Source: Bradysia coprophila
Lineage: Eukaryota > Arthropoda > Insecta > Diptera > Sciaridae
Reading direction: 5' to 3'
Length of the DNA stretch: 64,000 nucleotides
Assembly: GCF_014529535.1 (NCBI RefSeq)
Contig: NW_023503409.1
Span: 2,914,390-2,978,389 of the forward strand
Part shown: piece after piece, positions 11,801-24,068 of the stretch
Layout: every line of letters begins with the position of its first letter
Position numbering within the stretch: position 1 is the first letter of the stretch
Made by a program: the position numbers and the translations under genes
The notes under the pieces: model-generated
What the model was told of the DNA's origin: nothing
Database searches by the model: none
Seen by the model: the letters and a program-made list of their open reading frames with translations, nothing else

Positions 11801-14800
11801 TGGGCGAAAAATATTGTATTGGATGAAGACAATGGACTGGGATTTGTTAAATTTGTTTTACTTATTGATTAAACAATTCGATTCAGTTGATATTCAACTG
11901 AGTTGCTCAAAAAAAAATTTTTGTCTTGATTTGCCTGTTCCGCAAAATTAACGATAATTTGAAGAGTTGTAAGTTGTATTTTTTTTGCCAAAAAATTGAC
12001 AGTCTAATTTTGTTACACTTGGCTATGAACCTCGCTATGAACACTTCGTATACGGGTAGTAAAAGACAAAATAATGCAATTTCATTTGTGTTCATTTCCC
12101 CGTGTCTATTGCGTTTGTCTGCCGTATAGTTACACACAAAGGGTATTAACTACATTTGTACATGTTCCCTGTATATATACTAGATCCTAGCAGATTGGGG
12201 CTTGTTTGAATGCCATTTGTTACATGGAACATGGGCGTAATTACGTAATTACATTAAATACATAGCACCCTTGTTGGTGTTATCTGATAAAAATGAAATC
12301 GTACAACCACTTTTTTTTTCTCGCTTTGTTTTTCTTGTTAATTTACGTAATATATGGTCGTTTTGCTATTGTACAATTTTCAGTGACAACCAACCCTGTT
12401 GTATCCAAATGCGTTACGTACATTTGAACGATATTTCAGTTAATTCTATTGTTTTTGCTTTAATCGGACCGTCCCATCGCAATTACCCAGCAAACAGTTA
12501 TTTACTACGGAAGTGAACCGGAAATCGTCGTCAATGCAGACGGTATGAGCAAAAGACACCGAAATTAACTCTCACACAGAATATATTTACTTGTTCTGGT
12601 TCTGTTCGACAGAGTGGTGTGAATTTATGGAAATGAATATGGGCCGAAGTATTCGATCCCAATGGGTGGAAATCTCTTGACTATGGTAAACCTTACATTG
12701 TATTAAGAAGAATGGAAAATCTTCAATTGAGGTAAGAGTCAAACGAAACGGACGATGTGACCTAAAGAAAAATCGAAATTCACAATTTATTTCGAACGAG
12801 AAAAAATCTCCCTTCGCAAAACAGTATTAACATTACGAACAAATAGATAAATTCACAAACAACTAGTTGACACAACTTGGGCATTAATTTACAACAATTC
12901 CATTACAATAAATGCGTCAACACATTTGCATAATATCAAGTAGTTTGTTGGTGAATTATTCTTTGTGATTTTTCAACTGGTATATATCTTTAATCTCTTT
13001 TTGTATAATGCATATTATGAAGTATCGTTAGGGGATACGGATATGAGTGAGAAAAATGTTTAGTTGAATTTCGAATCCAACATTGACTATTTTATTGACC
13101 CGAACAAAATGTTACGCGTATAATTTAGGGTAGTCTGGCGTTACATACAGTCGGAGGCAGTGAAATTTCAGCATATGAATTTCCTTAAGCGGTTTGTCAG
13201 CTGAACCACACATACATCCAAAACTGTTTATAAACAGCTTGGGTTGTTTGTGTGGATCAGATGAAAAACAGCTGACGGAAATTCATATGCTGAAAATTTC
13301 ACTGCCTCTAACTGTAGAGTCTACAGTGTAGACTCTACACTGTATACAAAGTAAAGATATAAAGTCTGCGACTTGTAGTTTTCTTCGAAATTGCTCTGCG
13401 AAGTGTTAAGAAAGAACTAAGGGAACAATGTGAAGCACACGAGAATACATATTATTAATGGATGAACCGCTGTAATTCGCTTAATTTTCCACATGAGTAC
13501 ATTTAAACATTCAATTTATTTACCGTCTATTAAGTGTATCGCTTTAATTACAATTTCAATGTATCATCACAAATGTACACCAAAATCATTACAAGGTCTG
13601 CGTGAATGGGCCTACAACTATCTAAAGTGTAACACGTTTGTGTAGCAACATTCATATTGTTATTGAGTAGATAGCTCGAACGTTTTTGGGGTTCGCGAAT
13701 GAGGATTTTTATCGTCGGCTATAATAATGTTAGTCGGTACCCTTTTGAATTAAACTGTTCCCAACTAGATTATATTGTTGGTATACGAATGAAGTGCTTT
13801 TTAGGAATTAATGAAGTGGTTAAGTACATAATTTATCAAAAACATTTAATTCTGCTTGTAAGTCCTTTTCAATGGTATGAAAAACGGGAATTGCCATTTG
13901 GCGGGGGAATGATACGTATAAACGATATATTAAAATCGAATTCTGTCAATTTGAATTCACTATAAATAAACCGACCGACATAATGGAATTGTACTGTACA
14001 AAACTAAAATTGTTATATTTTGAAAATGTTTTAAAAGCATTTTGAGCCTACGGGTCAATTAATTGGAATTTGATTATGTCAATTACATAATCTAACGCAT
14101 TTTGTTTGTGCATAGTTTTACCTATACCAAATTAATGTTGTATTTATCGACCAAAACATTATCGTCATCCAGTTACTGATGGCATTAAAATAATACAACC
14201 AGCAAACAGTCGTTCACCAGTTTGTTTCTCTATTTATATTTGCTGAACGAGTATTTCCAATCAATTAATTTATTTTTAATTATCCATAAACATATTAAAC
14301 ATTTCATATACCCCGAAGGCGCACTACATCAGATTTGAAAGTGAATTATTGGGTCGCATGTGTGATACTAATAAGGTCCAACTAATGTGATAATGGAAAT
14401 TTTAATTACCTGCACTCTAGCTTCGCTTAAATCCAGTCGCATGGCCAATTCCTCTCGGGTGAATACGTCTGGATACTGAGTCTTTTCGAATGCTCGTTCT
14501 AGCTGATGTAATTGAAATGTCGTAAATGTGGTTCTTGATCTACTTGATAAAACGAGAATAGGAAAATTTCATTTTATACACTTGCTACTTGAAACCAGAT
14601 GGAACAAGTCGAAAAATCGAATCGCCGTTTGTGAGAAGAACACGTCCTGCAAATCAGTTCAATCGACACAAACATTGTAAACGATTTTACGCTTGGCTAT
14701 GTTACAATCGACGAAGTCTTAATTCTTACCGTCGAATTTTTCTGGGTCGGCTCATATCATTGGGATCGTGATCCATGCCATCCAAATCTCCCATTAACGG

Positions 14801-17800
14801 CTGATCGTCGTCGTGTTCAATGTCGACGCCATTGTCGTCGTTTAAGTTGTCTTTGTCATGATCTAAACGAAATAAGGATGAAATGAGAAATCGTCTTGAA
14901 AGTTCGTCAACTGGTACATCAATCTCGGATTTCAGAGTGACAATAATTTTAGATTGCGAGTGGAAAGAATGGCTCCCAGCAAAACTGTTTGTCTGGGAAC
15001 GAAGACATAGAACTATTATCACTCTAAACAAATAGACTACGCCAAAATGATTTTTTTTCTCAATTTTTTTACATAAAGCAGCTAAAAATTGAAAATAAAG
15101 ATACCCGTGTCTCGTCTTTTGACGAAAAAACTTGAAACCGGAAAGATTTTTCACTTTATAAATTCCTGAAATATGTGATTTGCGCCATTTTCCACCCAAA
15201 TTCCACATAAGGTCTTAAGTTTGCCACTTTGCAATTACAGTAGTATGAGTAGTATTGTTCACTCAGTTCATCCAGTTTTGACTGATTCACTGAATTTTGT
15301 TTTGATGAAATGTCAAATCGGGACAGTAAATTTTAATTCTCAAACAAGTTTGTGTCGAAAATTTGGAGTATTTCGCGTAAAACAAAGTGATTCAGTTTAA
15401 ATTTCGCACAGAAAATAGTTCCGAGTGTGCTCATGCTAGTGTCTTAAACAGAATTTAGGACAAATTCTCCGAAATACTTTAAAAGACAAATTAATTTGGT
15501 CAAACATTGTGGGTGTTGTGAAAATCTCATTTTTAAAAGTAATTTGGTGTGAATTGTGCCATTCAGTGTTCAATTCCTTAATTTTATGTGCCTAGAAATT
15601 GCCTGCAATACGTTTCGTGCTAATGCAGTCGGTAAAATGTGAAGAAAACATACAAAAATATGTTGCCATTCAGGTAAACAAAATTCTTGACATGTCTGTT
15701 GTGAAGATAGTCGTAAGTGACACCACAAAACTGAAACTTTTTTGTCCGTTAATTTAAAAAATGATTTTTTTGGCGGAAATGCTTTTATTTGAATGTGTGC
15801 ATGATTCCGGTAAAATAAAATAGTGATAAAGTCACCACTATTGATGACCTTTAAAATGGCATCATTGGTTAAATATGATTGGCATAGTCTATTGTTTGAA
15901 TGAATGCGATGGTTTTTATTTAATTCGTAAAACAAAATTGCAAATCCTCTTTGCATCATGAATTTTTGTATGTATATGAATCAATATATCCAGTGGATTC
16001 AATGGTAACAGAAGCGTAATTCATGTTGCATTTTAATCTGTGCAAGTTATCATAGAAAAAGTACGTTCACAACCACTTGTAATTTATACTTTGATTTTTT
16101 AATGCTTTTTTTGGACCAACATATTTGTTAATCCGATTAAGCCTCATTAAATGTTATGACTGGATTCAGCTGTTCAAAATACTTCCACTACACATTCAAG
16201 TTTTGATCCTCAGAATGTTCCAATTGCTTATGCATGCATATAGGTATGCATACATGCCGCAAAATGGATCATCAAAATTTGATAATTCCAATTTGCATAC
16301 TTTAAAATTTTAATGTGAAAAAAAATGCATAAAATATGATTATAAACGTTCGACACTTAATAAATTTTCGTTGGTATTGTTTCCAATTTTCAGAACATCA
16401 AAGCCCGTGTTTTTGGAAATTGTTGTCATGGTCAGACCGTTAAATATTATTCAAAATAAATTTTAACATGCACACACACCAAATTTTAATATACTTTGCG
16501 AGCTACGTGGACCGGTTATGCCAATTTTGATAGAAAAATTGGATTTAAATTAACTACGGGAAAATTGAAAATTTACTCAATTTTACATGCGCATACATAA
16601 TGAATTTGTTTGGAAGACAGAGCAGAACAGATGGAAATGGGGATTAAGTTACAGCCAGTGAGTCTAAGTCTCAGTTCAATATTGCATTTATGACAACATC
16701 CTTTAGACAATTAAATTAAATTGGGAAGTACTTTCTCGTGTTCCTTTTGGAGTGATAAATTCCACTCAATGAGCTGTCGATTTTTATGTTTTCGTTTCAT
16801 TTCTTGAAGAAAAGACGATGTAGCTCAGTAGTAATTTCTGACCGGAAAATCAAGTTGTCTACATGCAAGAAACGGATATCGGGTAATCTGGCACACGGTG
16901 CCAAAAGAACGCACTTTTAAACTACGTAAAAGGTGAACTCACACACGTAAGTTTATTGCTGCAAATGCTTTTTTGCCATGTCATCGACTTGATGACTCCT
17001 TCTACAAAATTTTGGTATCGAAAAATCGTGTGCGAGTTCACCTTTTACGTTGTTGAAAAATGCGTTGTTTTAGCACCGTGTGCCAAATTACCCCACGCCA
17101 AGAAACGATCGGTTTTAAACATTTTTGACCCAAAGGTTACTATCTAACGCTCTCGATAACGGTGCGACGTAAAATAATTTCCATTCGAAAGAACTGAATT
17201 TGTCACAACTTTCGGCTGTCCCTTTCAAACTAGCTTTCGTAAGCTCACGCATTTTTAAAATCCATTTGTCTGTTCCTCACCCCTATACTGCGCTCGTCAA
17301 TATACACATTCACTGTAGCACCAATTATTAAATCGATCGATTCATGTATTGTGTAAATGTGTGCATTCGATTTATCTTTTTTGTCCCATTCAGTCTTCTA
17401 GGATTAATGTCAAAAAATTGCTTAATTTTCATCTCATTTGGCATACTCGAAAACCATACAGTATCTCACCAGGAAGTTTAATGAATGTAAAAACCGCGCC
17501 TATTAAACATCATGCTACACTATACGATAACCGCGTTACATCAGCAACTATATAAAGGGTTGCAAAATATAAAATTTTAGATGCGTCACGCTGAGGTATT
17601 GAAAAATATTTTTATTATGTAAAAAAGGACATCTTATGGCAAGTCTAGCAAAAGAAATGACTTTTGTAATTGTAAATTGAAACTTTAGTGAACCGTTACT
17701 AATTAATTCCGTAACAAAAAAAAAACGAAGAGAAACAAAAAAATGGCTTGTTCTCTTAGTCATATTAAATGAAATTTGAAAAAAATTATTTATTAACTAG

Positions 17801-20800
17801 ACGGGTAGACCATATTCAATTGGAAATCAATGTCAGCATAAAATTGCATTACACATACGCACATTTGTATAGCGACGCGGCATACACCCCACCAGGTTTG
17901 ATTTTTATATATAAAAATTGATAATAATATCCAATTTGTCAGGTAATGCATAAATAGAAAATTTGCTACATTGCTATCATTGAAAAAAAAACATCAAAGA
18001 ATTGAACGTTTAAAAAGAACTCTCTCTGTATGTTCAGCATTTGAACCAGGATTACAAAAATGCGCGCCCAATTCAATTCAATGACGATATATTCAATTTG
18101 AAAAAGGTGAATCGATGTAAATCTCGATTTAATAACCAATTATAAATTGATTCGGATTTGAAAGCAGCAATAACTGAAAAATAATGTTCCCACTTTTTGT
18201 AACATTCAATGCGAACATATTCTACTGAAATAATATCAAATCCTTTACAAAGAATTTTTGTTTGTATTTTACTTTTTTGTGAAATGTATCAGTTATCTAC
18301 TCAGAATGTCGACATGTTTAGATTTGTACAAGTTTTTTTTTGATGGTCTGTGTCTAGGTAACTTGACGTAGGCGAATCTGTCTGGTTGAAGTTTACCTTT
18401 TAGAAGCGGGTAGTTATTGTCGATGTTTTTAAAATGCAAAAGGACTAACATAAATTAAGACACCAGTTAGTGTTACAAAATGAATGTGTTGAGGGTAGAG
18501 TTTTGGATCGAAAATTTAGTTAAAAGAATTTCAACTAACATAACGCTAGATTTCTTGTTTCCTTTCACACAAATTCCACAACTCCACTCACTTGTACATA
18601 ACAAACGTTTTGTTAGAGTTTGAATATAAATCCAAATCGTTTGAAGTACTAGATTCGGCATTTTGTTAGGAAAACGTGGACATGACGTATCTCATTCACA
18701 AAAACCTAATAAATTGAAACCAATAGATCTTAGAAGTATATGTCAGCAGCAGCAGAAAATTAAAATAAAAAAGTTTCCAGATGTGTACGAGCTTTAATCA
18801 AGGATATCGTTAATTAGAGCAGTTTTGATGGCAAAACTTTAAGTACAAAAATGGAAAATTACTTAAATTTATTTTAGTTTTTACTTCAGCATCAGCAGTA
18901 AGAAAAAACTGATAATACGATCACTCAGAGAAGGACACTTATCCAAATCTAAAAACAAAGTTGAGGTAAATATTTAAGAACTTAAAACGGGAAATTTGTA
19001 AGGTACATGATTGGTTAGAAAATAAATGTGCTTTCATGGTCGGACAGGATATGTGTAAAAAAACTCCAACTATTAGGAACACACAAAACCGCGAGATCGT
19101 TTACTTTACATCATAATTATACAATAATGACTTTGGAAACAATTTTCTAGGTACGGTTCATAATTTGCCTTAAATAGCAGTTTATCCTGTTACACAATGT
19201 AATTTATTTCAGAACAAATATTATGTTTGACCATACGAGCCAAAAGCGATTTAGGTAAACTTTAGGTAATGAACAAGGTGTTGTGGCTTCCGCGTATTTT
19301 CCTAAGAAAACTTGAGTTTTTGTTATTTAACCTATGGTGGGAGAAATTAAAGAAGTCCGTTCTGAAACGATTACACCCTTTATTCATTCCACATTCGATA
19401 TCAATGTTAACATCCATCCATACACATACATAATTGTCTAAATATTGGTAATGCATGTGACTGAATAAATTGTAGCGTCTTATTTTGCTCGGACAGTAAT
19501 AATTGAAAAGAATTTTTGATCAAGATAGTCGGTGCAGTGGATTGCATTTTTTCTTATTTAAATTACCAATTGACGAGGACAAAACATTTTCAATATGGAA
19601 AGCAACCTCTTCTGGTTTTCTCTCTTTACTAAATTTAAGTTGAGACCTCTGTAATCACTCAAAATTTAGATTTTTTGTGTGCAAATTTTGCTGAAGACAC
19701 AAACAGCAACATAACGGTGCTCGAAAATTTTAATAATTTTAATCCATCACCATTGTCCATTCAGTTTTTCAACCAAAACGTAAAACAAGCTATATGGGCA
19801 CTTACAGACGTTTATACCATTTATGTACACCGACTTTCGGCTGTGAATTGTTGTAAAAACAAGAGTTAAATGTTTCATAATAATTCTATAATCCCGTCTA
19901 AAAAAAATGGACAGTATTCTTCCATCACTAAACACGGGCTTTTTGCCACTTTTCCAAAAATACTTAAGTTAGGCATGTATTGGGGTTTCGTTGGCAAAAA
20001 AAGGTAAATCTGCACTAGAAATGATTTTCATTTTTTGTGATCAGTATGCTGCCCACAGTGTTGTTGGTTGTTCCTGAAAGCCTGTACCTGTTCACGTAAT
20101 TAAAGACGCCTTAACTACATGGGAAACACATAATCTTAGAAAGAATGTCCATTCGAATCATCCAAATCTTTATATCTAACTTAATTAAGAGACAGAAAAT
20201 TTATCTGATCTGAAGTTAAGTTGCTGAACAAATTTCCATTTTTAACAGAATCAATAGACTGGAAGGCAACATTCATGAACTTAGGAAAACCAAAACGACA
20301 ACGTTTTTTGTCTCGTGTTTTCACTCGGAAGTCATTTGTAGACATATGAAAAACATAATGAGGGTCATAAATGGCTAAGAAGTAGAACAAACAACAATAA
20401 AGCCATAAAACCATAAAACTTGCAAAGCAATAAACCCGAGGTGTGGGCTGAACCTCAAAATTGACTTATAAAGTCAATTTGAGGATTTTATGAATGAATA
20501 TGCTTATTGTTGACTTCCTGCGGTAGATTCTTGCAGGTAGGTGTAAAACGTTGAGTTTATTCATACTTTTGAGGAAATACGGAAGTCATTTCTCGGATAT
20601 TTTGTTTGAATTCGGAGGGTTAAAATGACACAGTTATCAATAAATGATTTCGAGACAACGGCGTGTCTGTAATGTGGATAATCAATAATTGGGTCAAAGA
20701 ATCAGAGTTAAAAAAATAATTTTTTGATTTTTCTTCGTAATATATGAATTCATTTAATGTGGAGTTTAAGCTGACCATTTGCCTTAAGCATAGGCCTTGG

Positions 20801-21296
20801 CCTAACGTTAGATATTGAAAAAACGAAAAATTAAGAACCCAAAATCTTTTCTAATTTGATTTTTGAAAATTCTTAGATTAAGCCACTAGCTTCAGCAATT
20901 CAACGTAACGTTAGAATTATAGTTATGTCTGATCTATCATTACGATTGTTCAGTTAATTTATCGAGTTTCTCCTTGTCATGTCAAAGTTCAAAAAACAAG
21001 CCATCAGTCAAATGTGGCTATTGTATCTTAACTAATCAACACATGTCATCTTATGTTTCTCTGTGTTGAACAAAACCTTTACAACGCAACGATGTTATAT
21101 TCAGATAATGCATGCCGTGTTAAACTTCTCAATGCGAATGCAAAGCTTTCATAATTCATAAAATTGAATCTTTCTTACCAATATTGTTATTGAGCCTGTG
21201 TTGTGTTCCGAGTATTTGGTCTATGCTATACACTGCTCTCGGCTTCGACATTCCATTATTCTGCGGCCGCAGGGCCATTGTAGGTTGAGTCATCAT
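5879..21296 (-). CDS. hbn: Homeobrain, paired-like homeodomain transcription factor (5 exons)
   Basis: Exons on the minus strand are 21296-21179, 14862-14730, 14539-14410, 7643-7556 and 6180-5879. All junctions are GT-AG and keep frame, giving 256 codons plus stop. Visible parts are an octapeptide YSIDQILG (residues 23-30), an Asp-rich stretch (about 41-75), a homeodomain (about 82-141; [15 protein letters not shown], then [15 protein letters not shown] with Q50 at residue 131), and a C-terminus containing [25 protein letters not shown] and GYPQNLSV, which I recall as homeobrain hallmarks. Homeobrain is a nuclear regulator expressed in the anterior brain of insects. The first ATG of an ATG-ATG pair is taken as start. 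No C-terminal OAR motif is visible. The residues after the homeodomain ([14 protein letters not shown]) differ from what I recall for fly hbn. Intron sizes are 6316, 190, 6766 and 1375 nt. Rx and Arx are the nearest alternatives, but the C-terminus argues for hbn. Confidence 0.92.
7644..10770. other. hbn intron 3, left part
   Basis: Non-coding on both strands as far as I can see. It separates the last homeodomain exon of hbn from the nested beta-subunit-like gene. No repeat with clear ends was noticed. Confidence 0.5.
10771..11872 (+). CDS. Na+/K+-ATPase beta-subunit (nervana)-like protein nested in hbn intron
   Basis: Proposed exons are 10771-10783, 10901-11277, 11347-11475, 11546-11711 and 11769-11872, giving 262 codons plus stop in one frame. 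The C-terminal three quarters is clearly a Na/K-ATPase beta ectodomain: [61 protein letters not shown] and a terminal VLLID. The six cysteines expected for the three family disulfides are present (VRLC, AVC, HVC, SPC, LTC, VVC). Beta subunits chaperone and anchor the alpha pump at the plasma membrane. The proposed N-terminus ([18 protein letters not shown]) has only a short hydrophobic stretch, more like a signal peptide than the usual cytoplasmic tail plus type II membrane anchor. The first exon of 13 nt is inferred from a GTAAGT donor and phase match, so another upstream exon is possible. The junction 11277/11347 uses a GC donor (CAG|GCAAGT). Divergence is high compared with fly nervana. Confidence 0.82.
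11873..13140. other. hbn intron 3, after nested gene; possible decayed coding bits
   Basis: Short frames at 12400-12535 and 12616-12680 (+) look protein-like (for example [14 protein letters not shown] and [13 protein letters not shown]) but are interrupted and match no family I know. They could be remnants of an unidentified gene or chance. The rest is non-coding. Confidence 0.3.
13147..13315. repeat. Foldback MITE, 169 bp
   Basis: Outer arms ACAGTCGGAGGCAGTGAAAT and its near-complement ending in CACTGCCTCTAACTGT pair through GCATATGAATTTCC. A second small palindrome of GTAGAGTCTACA type follows at 13313-13345. The arms resemble those of the element at 29572-29717. Confidence 0.75.
16875..17098. 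mobile_element. MITE with 9-bp target-site duplication (GGTAATCTGGCACAC family), copy 1
   Basis: The element ends contain GGGTAATCTGGCACACGGTG and the inverted CACCGTGTGCCAAATTACCC. CAAGAAACG flanks it directly at 16866-16874 and 17099-17107. A 9-bp duplication is typical of Mutator-like elements. It has no coding capacity, and it sits in hbn intron 1. Confidence 0.8.
17110..21178. other. hbn intron 1, remainder
   Basis: No exons are visible on either strand. A small perfect hairpin lies at 20453-20484 (CCTCAAAATTGACTT with its complement). Regulatory elements for hbn would be expected in this 6.3-kb intron, but none can be identified from sequence alone. Confidence 0.45.
20453..20484. repeat. 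Short hairpin
   Basis: CCTCAAAATTGACTT is followed almost immediately by its inverted copy AAGTCAATTTGAGG, leaving a very small loop. Function unknown. Confidence 0.6.
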
Positions 21297-23560
21297 TTTA
21301 TATCGTTAAATTTAGTCATTCAGCTAAAATTTAATTTATTTCAAACATAATTGTTCTATTCTACGGCTAGAACCAATTCCTTTTGGAGCACGTTTTTCTT
21401 CTTCTCACATTCACTGTTTTGTTTGCATGTCACTATCAATAATATTCACTTGACCGTATCACAAATGCATTGGAATATCATTCACTCACCGATACAATTA
21501 ATTGCGGTAAAAGACAAATCCGTCGTTATTCCTCGCAGCACGAAACCCAACCAATGACTGAAAGTCGTGCGACATCAACTGACAAATATAAATGTTAGGG
21601 GTAGTTGTTTCGTTGCCAAGACTACACAAAACCCCCTCTATTCGATGCATATAATCACAAAATGTAATGTGGTTGCTTGTTGTCTCGTTTTACCTTGAAG
21701 GTTTCGTGCTCATTTCGGTTTGTGTGTATTTTATTGTTGTATCACATGACACATGAGGAATATAGCAATAAAATTGTTTAATAAAATGGTTTTAAGTAAT
21801 TTACGATGTTGATCGACTCAGGGAATGGATTCTATGAACTGGAGTTATCACGTGGGTTGCCGGTTGTGATTGCATATTATATATTATGTGCTATATTTGT
21901 ATGATATTGTTGTCGATGCGATACCAGCGGTTTGTTACCGTAGAGTAATTGTATGTCACTGCATAATCGTTTACGTATCGAATGGGATTCGGGGTTTCGT
22001 TTTTTTTTTTGTTTTTTTTTTTTTTAATTATCTGTAAGTAAAAATTAAAGAGAAAAAAGATCTGAATGAAGTGTTCCGTTATCCCTTAATCCTGGTAGGA
22101 ACGTTCTAAGTCGATATTATTGAACTAAAACTTAAGACTCTTTCAAATGGTTAAGTATTTTGATACGGAAAATGATGCATAAGAGGATGTGATAACGATT
22201 GAATAAGCTTAAGAAATTTAGATAAGAAGTTTTTTAGACAAATTGAAAAATTAAATAGTAGCTGCCATTAAAAAAACGCAGACAGGATCATATCCAACAC
22301 AAAGAACTCAAAGACGCCCTATTAATAAAGTTACTAATACACAATGTGTACTACACATGGTTAGCAAAATGTATGTGTTTAAATTGAAGTTGCTCACACA
22401 GAGGACTTTCCATTCACCTAAACGAATTCATATTTCGTATTGTCAGCCAAGATTTGCATCGATATTTGGAAGCTATATACTTCTTTAGAAAGGTCAACAT
22501 TTCACAGACGGTAAGCAGTAAGCACGTATCGCATCTATTACTTCATTTTATTGATGTATTTTCAATAGATTGATTTCAAGCCATTTAGTTCAATTTTTCG
22601 AGTTTTGCTGTATAAAACTGCTTTAGCTACAGCTTGTTCATTCCTGAATTTGTTGTCGACGGACATAGATGATAGTCGTTCCCAACAGATAATCGATTAA
22701 ATTGATTGATACTAGGTTCTTGGCATACAAAGTCCATTTCGATGATAGTCACAGTACTACACGAGTGTCCAACTTTTTTTTTACAAAAATAAGGTTTGAC
22801 TTAATCAGGCTTAATTTCGATAAATGTCATAAATCATGTTTTTTCTCATTTACAACTCTTAACGCAACGACGCTTTGACTTTATGAATGAAATTTTACAA
22901 ACGTAAATGGTTTTATTGCCTTTCGTAGTAAAACTACGTGAATGAGTAATTACTTCCGATTTAGAAAAGGTACAGGTAGAAGTACTTAATGCCATTCGGA
23001 ACCATCGTTTTGTATTAGAAAATTATAAGCTATTTCCCGAATATATTTATCTGTTTACATTATTCTTCTTACATGCATGCCGGCCGATATGGCTGACAAA
23101 ATTATTCCATTAAAAATTTGAATTATTATTAAGGGCACAAGCTTCAAGCTGACGTTATAGTTTAAAATAATATGTAAAATAAATGTCATTAGAATCTATT
23201 AGAATCTTGCAGACGCCAACAAAATGAAGCTTATCACATTGGTGTGAAAAATGGCTTCTTAGAATGAAAATAGTAAAATTCAGTAATTATCAAATTTGTC
23301 AGACATCCGGTGCGGAAGCTATTATTTTTATGTTTCGATAGTAGATGGAAAGAAGACAATCTAAAGGTGATCAAGCTAAATTGATCAAAGAAGACTGGAG
23401 TAGAATTGTGATGGAAGACGATTATTTCACGGTTGACATTTTATGCATTTTAAGAAGATCGAAGATTTTCAAAGATTGATTTCAGAAATCTTTTAATTCA
23501 TTTGTTTTGACCGTGCTTTTCGCCAATGAACGTCAACATAGTATAGTCGAATGTCAAACT
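21297..23560. other. hbn 5' flank, no gene seen
   Basis: This is the upstream region of hbn. It includes a T-rich run at 22000-22026. The start ATG of hbn is at 21296; no TATA box or initiator could be chosen with confidence, and further non-coding 5' exons may lie here. Confidence 0.4.
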
Positions 23561-23572
23561 TTAAATGGAGCA

Positions 23573-23650
23573 GAGGACATAGCGATTTCATATATAGAAA
23601 CTCACCTCTCATGAGAGGTGAGTTTGTTTATATGAAATCGCCATGTCCTC
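23573..23650. repeat. 78-bp palindrome
   Basis: GAGGACATAGCGATTTCATA pairs with the inverted copy ending in CCATGTCCTC around a CTCATGAG centre. Only a few mismatches lie along both arms, so the transcript would fold into one hairpin. Confidence 0.8.
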
Positions 23651-24068
23651 CGGTTTGTATAAACAGACCATACCTGGTTTGTACATTCATTGCTTTTGGC
23701 TACCTCATTTGTCGGAGCTTGTCGTTTATTATTGCTGTCGTTGTCGATAGCAGATGACAGCCGTCTGTAACAGGTTAACCTGATTTTTAACAGGATTTTT
23801 TTATTTGTGCTGAAGGAGGCATTTACATAAATTCAAAGTAATCATATTAGGCCATGTAATCACAAATCGTTTTTTCTTGTTTCATTCGTTCTGAGGATTA
23901 GCACAAATAAAGAAGTCATTTTTACGTTCTTATTTTATTCATACACTCTGGTAGTTCTAACACAAATTTTCCAGATGTCCAGTCCAGCCCATATCGTCAA
24001 ACTGCAAATATTTCCAGTTTTACTGATAAATCAGGACTGTTACCAACATTTATTGTATTTCTCACACT

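Noticed and set aside
12271-12700. Possible gene after the nested beta-like gene
   Set aside because: Protein-like snippets lie in different frames with stops and no consistent splice joins; no family recognised.
14862-15208. Open frame extending upstream of hbn exon 2
   Set aside because: It is intron sequence read in frame: the phase and a TTTCGTTTAG acceptor place the exon start at 14862, joining exon 1 at 21179.
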